From positions 1 to 18,027 of the forward strand of contig CAMPAA010000035.1 in NCBI GenBank assembly GCA_946631345.1: a DNA stretch of 18,027 nucleotides, in the 5' to 3' direction. The notes under the pieces were generated by a model. It saw only the letters and a program-made list of their open reading frames with translations. It was not told the origin of the DNA and made no database searches. Positions 1 to 6,524 of this stretch are shown in pieces. This DNA comes from an uncultured Verrucomicrobiota bacterium (GTDB lineage Bacteria; Verrucomicrobiota; Kiritimatiellia; RFP12; UBA1067). Positions within the stretch are counted from its first letter, which is position 1, and every line of letters starts with the position of its first letter. The position numbers and the translations under genes are program-made.

Positions 1-16
1 TTGCTGCCATTTTCAT
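1..16 (-). CDS. Start of a further gene in the operon (only first codons in window)
   Basis: An ATG at 14-16 overlaps the TGA stop (13-15) of the upstream DUF4861-domain gene as ATGA, the same junction seen between the other genes of this locus. An AAAGGAA purine run sits just upstream inside the end of the preceding gene. The first codons read Met-Lys-Met-Ala-Ala, compatible with the start of a signal peptide, but five codons do not allow a function call. The gene continues beyond the left edge. Confidence 0.5.
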
Positions 17-2574
17 TTCTGTTCCTTTCTGTAGTCTGTCACGTACCTGTGCCATTCCGCCGCCGTCCGGAAGCGCCCGGCCTCGGTCCAGTCGGCTCCG
101 GCAAGCACGGCTATCACCGGCTTGCCGTTCGCGTCTGCGGCGGAAAGAGGACGCGTCATGAGCATCTTGGCCCCGTTCGGCTCGTCCGCCATCGCCACCG
201 CGCCACGTCCAGGGATTGCGCACACCGCGTTCATCATGGAGCCCTCTTCGCCGGGACGGCCGTGCGGCTTCTCGAAGAGGGACACGATGCCCTTCTCCCG
301 ATCCACGAACAGGTCGCCGGTGTGTTCGCGGGCGGCGTTGAGGTCGAGGCCCACGCCTACCTCCACGCCGTCAAGCGGAGTGCCGGGCGAGAAGGACACC
401 GTCTCCTCGAACAGGGACGAGCCTCGCTTCAGCGATATGCCCAGCGTCATCTTGCCGCCGAACGGCAACCGGTAGTCCAGCTCGAACGCGCACCGTTCGT
501 CGCCGTTGGCGAGAACCCGGCAGTCCGTCCAGTTGCCGTAGTCGGCGAGCCACTCGCCGTTCTTGCGGAACGCCACACCGCCAACGCCGCGCCCCGGCCC
601 TACGGCATAGTCGTCCATGCCGAGGCCCTTCACGTTCTTGTGCCAGTTGCCCACCTTGTCGAGCCGCCGCAGGAATCGCACCACGAGGTTCGCCGCCGTC
701 GCCTTGTTGAACACGTCGATGCCGCTCCACTTGTGCACGTCGCCAGGCCCGTACGCACGGAAGCCCGTGCGGTCGTTCTCCCAGAAGAAGTCGTGCGCGC
801 GCTCGGGCGCCTCTCCACACAGGCATACGCCCTCTTTGCGGATTGCTACGGTAACGGACAGGCTCCCTTTTCCGCGCGCCTCGAACACGCGGTAGCGCCC
901 GTTCCGGTTGCAGCATGTGCGGCCGGTGTCGGCAAGCGTACCGTCGGTCACGTACGAGCAAACCCACCCGCGATAGCGCACGACGAGCGATTTGCCGATG
1001 CAGCTCACCTCCGTACCGCTCTCGCCGTCGAACTCGAACGCAGGCAGCCTCATCGCCAGCGCACCGTCGCCGGTGAGCGTGGATTCCAGCCCCTTCTCCG
1101 TGAGGCGGCATTTCCACAAGCGGGTGCCGACCTTCCAGTTGGCCCATGCGGAGTGCTTGTCATGCCCGTTTCCGTCCGGCACCAGCGCATCGCCGCCGGC
1201 CGGCGCGAACGCGAGCGACTCCTCGTTGGCAAGCTCCGTCAGGTACGACGGCTTCGCCGCGCATGGCGTGGAAAGGCAGATTGCGGTCGGGGCGCCGCGC
1301 CTGTGCAGACGCCCGAGCCCGTCGCAGTCGTAGTGCGTGTCGGAATTGTAGTCGAACTGCGCCGAGTAGTCGCCCGCGCGCAGGAACACCCAGTGGAAGA
1401 ACGGCGTGGTGGCGAAGGACGATGGATTCGCCATGCCATCTTCGACTGCGCTGGGCACCGACTCGTCGGCGAAGCGCCGCGCGAGTATCGCCCAGGACCC
1501 CATCGTCACCATATACTTGTCGAAGTATGCGTATCCCTCGCAGCCTATTCCGGTGCCGCGCTTGCCGGTGCCGCGCGGATAGCGGTTCTTCACGTGGCGC
1601 ACAGGCTTTGCGGCGAGCCATGCCTTGAGCGAATCGACGGCCCTTCTCGCGCCTGCGCGGAACCGCGCCGCGAGCTTCGCGTCGCCCCGTTTCATGGCGC
1701 GGGCGGCGTACCACTCGCAGAGGGCCGCATATATCGTGTCGTTGTGGAGGAACTGGTTGCTGCGCCCGCCGAAGGGAATTTCGCCGGCGGCGGACTGCAA
1801 GGCGAGCGTAGGCTCCGCCGCCCGGTCGAGGAACTCCTCCAGCCGCGCACGCGCCGGGCCGTCATAGCCCATCGAGAGCGCAAGCGCAAACTGCAGGCGC
1901 GTGACGAGGTCGTACACGGCCGGCTCGTGGGGATCGCGCCACATCCCGTTCCCGTCAAACCACCGGCACTGGTCGGCTATGTACCGGTCCACGAACGATG
2001 CGTCTCCGCCAACCCCTGCCGCGATGCGCGCCTGCTCGCTCGCGCACCCGAACACGCACCAGTTGTACGAACGCGTGGTGTCGCCCACCTCCGGCTTCAC
2101 GCGGTAGCACCGCCATGGATCCACCGCTGCAAGATCGCGTCTCCATGCGTCGGTGACGGAGCGGTCGAAGATTCCCGCCCGCTCCACTTCGAGGAGGGCG
2201 GCGACGAGCTCCTTCACCGAAAACTCGTTGCCCTCTTTCGTCATCATGCCCTTCTTCGCGTCGCGGCAGCAGATGGACATCATGCGGCGGAAAAGGTCGC
2301 GCCGCCCCTGCATCCGGCCTGCCGATATGAGCGTGCCGATGTTCGCGGCGAGCCTCGGAAAACCGTGTTCGTTCACGCCGTTCGCGTCCGAGTCCGCCAC
2401 GTATTCGGCTATGTGGCCGTCGTCATATGCGGCGACGGCCGCCTCAACGAGATCAAGATACTCATCCTTGGATACATAAGGCGCATCAGCAGGCACGGAC
2501 GCACGGCACGCAGCTACCGCCAGCGCGACCGCCGCCGCGAACAGGCCGCCCCTACATGCAGACGGAGCGTTCAT
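13..2574 (-). CDS. Secreted lipoprotein: alpha-toroid-like N-terminal region fused to a DUF4861 domain
   Basis: The protein has 853 residues. I start it at the ATG at 2574, which overlaps the permease stop as ATGA and has GGAGGG five bases upstream; an in-frame ATG 41 codons earlier lies inside the permease gene and would bury the signal peptide. Residues 8-23 form a hydrophobic leader ending in a VAAC lipobox (Cys23), so an anchored lipoprotein is likely. Residues 35-400 are helical with conserved-looking patches, including GGRSNQFLHND at 269-279 and CEGYAYFDKYM at 345-355, reminiscent of toroid lyases and hydrolases of the heparinase II/III or DUF2264 kind. From about 595 the sequence matches DUF4861 (FFWENDRTGFRAYGP, SGIDVF, VGPGRGVGG). 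DUF4861 has no firmly known function to me but occurs beside uronate-polysaccharide enzymes, as here. A carbohydrate-active role is inferred; lyase or hydrolase activity is unproven. Confidence 0.85.
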   Translation of the reverse strand: MNAPSACRGGLFAAAVALAVAACRASVPADAPYVSKDEYLDLVEAAVAAYDDGHIAEYVADSDANGVNEHGFPRLAANIGTLISAGRMQGRRDLFRRMMSICCRDAKKGMMTKEGNEFSVKELVAALLEVERAGIFDRSVTDAWRRDLAAVDPWRCYRVKPEVGDTTRSYNWCVFGCASEQARIAAGVGGDASFVDRYIADQCRWFDGNGMWRDPHEPAVYDLVTRLQFALALSMGYDGPARARLEEFLDRAAEPTLALQSAAGEIPFGGRSNQFLHNDTIYAALCEWYAARAMKRGDAKLAARFRAGARRAVDSLKAWLAAKPVRHVKNRYPRGTGKRGTGIGCEGYAYFDKYMVTMGSWAILARRFADESVPSAVEDGMANPSSFATTPFFHWVFLRAGDYSAQFDYNSDTHYDCDGLGRLHRRGAPTAICLSTPCAAKPSYLTELANEESLAFAPAGGDALVPDGNGHDKHSAWANWKVGTRLWKCRLTEKGLESTLTGDGALAMRLPAFEFDGESGTEVSCIGKSLVVRYRGWVCSYVTDGTLADTGRTCCNRNGRYRVFEARGKGSLSVTVAIRKEGVCLCGEAPERAHDFFWENDRTGFRAYGPGDVHKWSGIDVFNKATAANLVVRFLRRLDKVGNWHKNVKGLGMDDYAVGPGRGVGGVAFRKNGEWLADYGNWTDCRVLANGDERCAFELDYRLPFGGKMTLGISLKRGSSLFEETVSFSPGTPLDGVEVGVGLDLNAAREHTGDLFVDREKGIVSLFEKPHGRPGEEGSMMNAVCAIPGRGAVAMADEPNGAKMLMTRPLSAADANGKPVIAVLAGADWTEAGRFRTAAEWHRYVTDYRKEQK

Positions 2575-3944
2575 TTCGTCCCTCCCCTCCTGATCCTGAC
2601 GAAATTGACGGAGGCCATGCCGAGCGCAAGAAGCCCTGCGAGAACCGCGCCAGTCCATTTTAGCGAAACCGTGAGATGGAAGATTGTCCAGCACCACAGC
2701 GCCGAGGCGAAGTCAAGCGCAGCGCCGCCCTCGAAGCCGTCCGGCACCGCTATTCCGTCGCAGTTCGCTGCGGCGATGGCCTTGGAGAACGCCGGGGTGA
2801 GGTTGGTCACGAAAAAGAGCCCCGCGACAAGCGCGACAAGCCCTATTATGAAGGTTTTCGGGACGTTGCCCTTCGTTACGGGAAGCACGCACGGGAACAG
2901 GTAGAACATGCCGGCGAGAGAGGCGAGCGGCAGAAACTTGTTCCCCGGCAGGAACACGGAGAGGAAGAGGATTGCGGGAATCAGGAGAATCGACACCACG
3001 AGCGTGGTGGGATGGCCTATCACAAGCGCCGGCGACATGCCTATGGATAGCCCCTTCAGCCCCGAAAAGCGTCGCTCGACAAAGCTGCGGGTCTGCTCGC
3101 ATATCGGCTTGAGGCCCTCTATGAAGAGCGCCGTGATGCGCGGGATCAGCTCCATGACGGCGCCCACGGTCACGCCGAGCTTGAGTATCTGCGGCACGGA
3201 GTCGACGACCGCCTTCCACGAGTCGCACTTCAGCGCGCCGATGCCGCAGCCGATGACCAGTCCGAGGAACAGCGGTTCGCCGAGAAGCCCGAACTTGCGT
3301 TTCATCCCCTCTGCGTCAATGTCGAGCCTGGAGAACCCTGGGATGCGGTCGAGAACCCATCCGATTGCCACCGCGAACGGCGTGAAGCTCTGGCAGAACG
3401 GCTGGGGAATCGAGATGCCGTCCATGTCCTTGTAGTACGACTGGAAACCCTTCGCCGTGAAGTCGGCCATGCAGAGAGTGATCACGTAGAGGACGATCGC
3501 CGCATAGAAAGCCCACGCGAGCGAACCAGTAGCGAAGAACACCATCGCGCCGAGGAAGGCGAAGTGCCAGTAGTTCCAGAGGTCGATGTTCACCGTGCGG
3601 GTTGCGCCGACCACAAGCATCAGCGCGTTCACTCCGAGGCACACAGGGATGATGAACGCCCCCACCGCGCACGAGTAGGCTACCGCAGCAGCAGCAGGCC
3701 ATCCAAGATCGAAGTACGGCAGATTGAGGTGATATAGTTCGGTCATGCCCTTCAGCGCAGGGCCGAGGTTGGACGTGAGCAGCGCCGTCACCACGCCCAG
3801 GCCAACGAATCCGACGCCCACAAGCAGACCCGACTTGAGAGCCTTTGACGGCTTGATGCCGATGGCGACGCCGAGAATGGTGAAGATGACCGGCATCATC
3901 ACCGCAGCTCCCAAGCCGATCACATAGGCGAAGACCTCTTTCAT
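2571..3944 (-). CDS. PTS galactitol-family EIIC permease (EIIC-GAT), orphan
   Basis: This 457-residue, strongly hydrophobic inner-membrane protein has the length and pattern of GatC-type EIIC subunits (about 450 residues). The N-terminal stretch around residues 18-55 (MPVIFTILG, KPSKALKSGL, GVGFVGLG) is typical of the family, as are LGEPLFLGLVIG near 222 and IGHPTTLVVSILLIP near 309. In the canonical system EIIC translocates the sugar while EIIA and EIIB pass phosphate to it. No EIIA or EIIB gene is present here, and the neighbours are uronate-polysaccharide enzymes, so galactitol is an unlikely substrate; mono- or disaccharides released by the GH88 and lyase enzymes fit better (inference). 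The start at 3944 overlaps the GH88 stop as ATGA, with GAGGGTGAG upstream, and the gene's own stop overlaps the next start the same way. Family call secure; substrate and mechanism open. Confidence 0.92.
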   Translation of the reverse strand: MKEVFAYVIGLGAAVMMPVIFTILGVAIGIKPSKALKSGLLVGVGFVGLGVVTALLTSNLGPALKGMTELYHLNLPYFDLGWPAAAAVAYSCAVGAFIIPVCLGVNALMLVVGATRTVNIDLWNYWHFAFLGAMVFFATGSLAWAFYAAIVLYVITLCMADFTAKGFQSYYKDMDGISIPQPFCQSFTPFAVAIGWVLDRIPGFSRLDIDAEGMKRKFGLLGEPLFLGLVIGCGIGALKCDSWKAVVDSVPQILKLGVTVGAVMELIPRITALFIEGLKPICEQTRSFVERRFSGLKGLSIGMSPALVIGHPTTLVVSILLIPAILFLSVFLPGNKFLPLASLAGMFYLFPCVLPVTKGNVPKTFIIGLVALVAGLFFVTNLTPAFSKAIAAANCDGIAVPDGFEGGAALDFASALWCWTIFHLTVSLKWTGAVLAGLLALGMASVNFVRIRRGGTK

Positions 3945-5179
3945 CTCACCCTCAGCAGAGCTTCAAGGAAATAGTAGTCGCCGTAGTCGAGGGGGGCATC
4001 CACCTCGCTCTTGCCCGGCTTATGCCCAACGCCATGCTTGAGGAGAAAATGCCCAATCTCACCGCCCTCGGAGAAGTATGCCGGCGATGCAAGGGAGAGA
4101 AGCTGCTTGACCGCGAATGCGCGGTATGCGCGCCCCTTTTCGCCGCCGGTGAACGCCGCCAGCTCCAGCAGGCCCGAGGCCATGATCGATGCAGCCGAGG
4201 TGTCGCGCTCCTCTCCGGGCGCGCCATAGTCCCAGAAAGGCACGCCGTCCTCCGGCATGTTCGGATTGCCGATGGCGAAGTCTGCAAGCTTCTTCGCAAA
4301 GTCGAGGTAGCGACTTTCGCGCGTTTCGCGGTACATCATGGTGTAGCCGTAGATGGCCCAGCTCTGTCCGCGGCTCCATGCCGTGAAGCAGCTTGCGCCC
4401 TGGCCACGGCGGATCTCCTGAACGCGCCCGTCAGACTGGCAGTAGTTCAGCACGTGGTAAGTGCCGCCGTCGGCGCGGAAGTGGTTGCGCATTGTTACGT
4501 CTGAGTGCGAGCGGGCGATCGCATCGAACCGTGCGTCGCCTCCCTTGGCCTTCGCCGCCCACTCCAGCAGCTCAAGGTTCATCATGTTGTCGGGGATCAC
4601 GAGGAAGTCCTTGGTCTCCTCGATCTTGCCCCAGCTGCGTATCAGCCCCAGCCTGTCGTTGAAGCGCTTGGAGAGGGAAGCGGCCGTCTCAAGCAGGAGC
4701 GCGTCGTACCTGTCGGTCTTCAGTATGCGGCGGGCGTTGCCGAACGAGCAGTACATGATGAAGCCAACGTCATGGTTGTCGCTGACCTTGGAGTTCGGCG
4801 CGATGATTTCGGTCCAGGCGGTCGCGCGCTCCTTGAAGAACACGTCGCCGGTCGCCTCGTAGAGATACCAAAGAGAACCGGGGTAGTGCCCGGCGGTCCA
4901 CCAGTAGATGCTGCGCATGTCCAGCTCGCCGGTCGAGCCCTTCCAGCCGTGCGGGGTACCGCATCCGCCCCTCATCTTGGGGTTCTTCATGAGAGGTGTG
5001 GCGGCGGCGTCAAGCGCCTTGTAATGCGCCGCAGCCTTGGCGAATATCTCCGGCAGACGCTCCTTCAGAACATCCTCGCCGCACGCCTTTTCAGCACACG
5101 CGCCAGCGACGCACGCACGATTCCCACCCCAAACCGCAACCGCAGCAAAGGCAGCCAAAGTGACTATCAGATTTTTCAT
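3941..5179 (-). CDS. GH88 unsaturated glucuronyl hydrolase, exported
   Basis: GH88 enzymes hydrate the 4,5-double bond of unsaturated uronic acids left at the non-reducing end by polysaccharide lyases, which releases the uronate from the oligosaccharide. The 412-residue product shows the family signatures: SDNHDVGFIMYCSFGNARR with Asp137, PDNMMNLELLEWA with Asp197 (counterparts of the two catalytic aspartates of Bacillus UGL), WSRGQSWAIYGYTMMYRET near 268-286, and the C-terminal DYGDYYFLEALLR. Residues 1-28 form a signal peptide (MKNLIVTLAAFAAVAVWGG), so it acts outside the cytoplasm. I chose the ATG at 5179; an in-frame ATG at 5272 would place the signal peptide internally and overrun the promoter. 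No Shine-Dalgarno sequence precedes it, and the promoter -10 ends seven bases upstream. It is the first gene of the unit containing the EIIC permease and the DUF4861 protein. GH105 is the main alternative but the motifs favour GH88. Confidence 0.93.
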   Translation of the reverse strand: MKNLIVTLAAFAAVAVWGGNRACVAGACAEKACGEDVLKERLPEIFAKAAAHYKALDAAATPLMKNPKMRGGCGTPHGWKGSTGELDMRSIYWWTAGHYPGSLWYLYEATGDVFFKERATAWTEIIAPNSKVSDNHDVGFIMYCSFGNARRILKTDRYDALLLETAASLSKRFNDRLGLIRSWGKIEETKDFLVIPDNMMNLELLEWAAKAKGGDARFDAIARSHSDVTMRNHFRADGGTYHVLNYCQSDGRVQEIRRGQGASCFTAWSRGQSWAIYGYTMMYRETRESRYLDFAKKLADFAIGNPNMPEDGVPFWDYGAPGEERDTSAASIMASGLLELAAFTGGEKGRAYRAFAVKQLLSLASPAYFSEGGEIGHFLLKHGVGHKPGKSEVDAPLDYGDYYFLEALLRVR

Positions 5180-5186
5180 GCCGCAT

Positions 5187-5215
5187 ATTGTACCACAACA
5201 TAAACAAAACGGCAA
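5187..5215 (-). promoter_or_regulatory. Promoter of the GH88-EIIC-DUF4861 unit
   Basis: On the minus strand, TTGCCG (5210-5215) is followed after 17 bases by TACAAT (5187-5192), preceded by TGG, giving an extended -10 (TGnTACAAT). The last base of the -10 lies only seven bases from the ATG at 5179, so transcription should begin at or next to the start codon. The mRNA would be leaderless or nearly so, which agrees with the absence of a ribosome-binding site. Confidence 0.7.
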
Positions 5216-5243
5216 ACTTTTGGGGCTCGGTGTCACCGTTAGA

Positions 5244-5258
5244 AAGCTCGGAGAGCTT
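5244..5258 (-). terminator. Weak hairpin after the M14 gene, possible terminator
   Basis: AAGCTC and GAGCTT form a perfect 6-bp stem around a 3-base loop, followed on the minus strand by TCTAACGG. A second small palindrome, CGGTGACACCG (5229-5239), comes next. It lies between the M14 stop and the GH88 promoter, where a terminator is expected, but the T-tract is poor, so part of the transcript may read through. Confidence 0.25.
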
Positions 5259-5309
5259 CTGCATGAGGACACGGGTGCGGGACAAGCGCGAGCATTCGCA
5301 ACACCTCAG

Positions 5310-6524
5310 CTAATCCCTGTACACGATCTCGGGGCCACGGTTCACGAACGGCTTTTCGAGACCGGCCGCGAGGAACGCCTTCAACGTCACGTAAGTCGTC
5401 TGGATGAACTCGTCGAAGGTGTAGAGCCGCTCTGGCTTCGCGCGCGCGTGCGGCCGGTCCGCCTTGTCGTACGACACGGAGCATTCGAGCGTGAGCGTGA
5501 GCGCGCCGGACGCGAGGGCGAACATGTTGTTCATGTTGAAGCCCGGTCCGGGCAGCCTGTCCTCGGCGGGCGGCTTCGGCGCGAGCTTCTTGATGCCGGC
5601 CTTGTGCAGCGCGAGGTTGCACTGGTAGCGGATGTCGCGCGCACGCGCCAGCTTCTCCGGGTAGTCGATGCCGCTCGGCTGCAGCACTGACGGCTCGGAC
5701 TCGTAGGAGTGTCCGTTCAGCACGGCGTCCACGCGCCAGCGGGCGGCGAGCTTCAGCAGGGACCTGCACTCCTCGGTGCGGATGTCGCCCGGCGCGGCGT
5801 CGTGCATGATGTTGTAGCCATCGGCGTTCGGGTAGCCGCCAGGGTAGCTTACCTTGTCGAGCGGGAGCGGGAACCACGCCTTGCTGCCGCGCCAGCCGAC
5901 GAGCGAGCCATCCTTCCAGGTGCCCTGCGAAACCTTGCGGAACGTGACCCAGTCGATCTCGTGGAGATGGTCGGGGGAAATCGCGCGACCGTCCATGTTG
6001 ACGCACGGCACCACGATGAAGCGGTACTTCCCGACGAGGCCGAGCATCTCGTCATCCACCTTTCCGCGAAAGTCTCGTCCGGTTTCAAGCATCCTGATGA
6101 GGTTCATGGCGCCTGCCACGGTCTCCGGCTCCGCGCCGTGTACGCCCGCGATGAACAGGAACGTCTGCACGCCGCCCTGCTTACGGCCATAGTAGTTGCG
6201 GTAGGTGGTGGAACCCTGCCCGGCAGACCAGTTCGTCTGCGGGGGCGCATCGTTGAAGTCGCCGTAGAAGAGCGCATAGACGGGATAGCCGAGCGGCGTA
6301 TGGCAGATCACCTCCTTGCGGGAGCATTTCGTGGCGCTCTCGCACAGCTCGATGATCTCGGCGGGGCGCACCTTCCAGAAATCGGGGCGCGGCTTGAGCC
6401 CCGGCACCTCGAACGGCTTGAAGCGCGTCGGCTGGATGCCCTTCGTGGTGCTGCAGCCGGCAAAAGCCGTCGCGAGCGACAGCGCTCCCAGAAAACCTTT
6501 GCGTGATGTGTTCATGTGTTTCAT
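5310..6524 (-). CDS. M14-family zinc carboxypeptidase-like lipoprotein
   Basis: The 404-residue protein carries the M14 zinc and catalytic set: GVHGAE with His129 and Glu132 as the HxxE ligands, VNMDGR near 175-180 at the substrate-binding Asn/Arg position, NGHSYES with His272 as the third ligand, and LTLTLECSV with Glu347 in the place of the catalytic glutamate. The N-terminus has SRKGFLG, resembling a Tat or Sec leader, then a hydrophobic stretch and AGC (Cys24) as a probable lipobox, so it should be an exported lipoprotein. The ATG at 6524 overlaps the upstream stop as ATGA; a second ATG at 6515 has more conventional spacing from AAAGGAA and is an alternative. M14 enzymes usually remove C-terminal amino acids. 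In this setting it may trim peptides or amide-linked groups from a glycoconjugate substrate (inference). It is the last gene of the upstream unit. Confidence 0.85.
   Translation of the reverse strand: MKHMNTSRKGFLGALSLATAFAGCSTTKGIQPTRFKPFEVPGLKPRPDFWKVRPAEIIELCESATKCSRKEVICHTPLGYPVYALFYGDFNDAPPQTNWSAGQGSTTYRNYYGRKQGGVQTFLFIAGVHGAEPETVAGAMNLIRMLETGRDFRGKVDDEMLGLVGKYRFIVVPCVNMDGRAISPDHLHEIDWVTFRKVSQGTWKDGSLVGWRGSKAWFPLPLDKVSYPGGYPNADGYNIMHDAAPGDIRTEECRSLLKLAARWRVDAVLNGHSYESEPSVLQPSGIDYPEKLARARDIRYQCNLALHKAGIKKLAPKPPAEDRLPGPGFNMNNMFALASGALTLTLECSVSYDKADRPHARAKPERLYTFDEFIQTTYVTLKAFLAAGLEKPFVNRGPEIVYRD

Noticed and set aside
1..2904. 967-codon open frame on the plus strand
   Set aside because: It lies antisense to the DUF4861 gene and part of the permease, has no ribosome-binding site or recognisable domain, and is rich in Arg, His, Ala and Val, typical of the reverse frame of GC-rich coding DNA.
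5180..5272. Longer GH88 start at 5272
   Set aside because: It would put a non-secretory 31-residue extension before a clear signal peptide and span the promoter.
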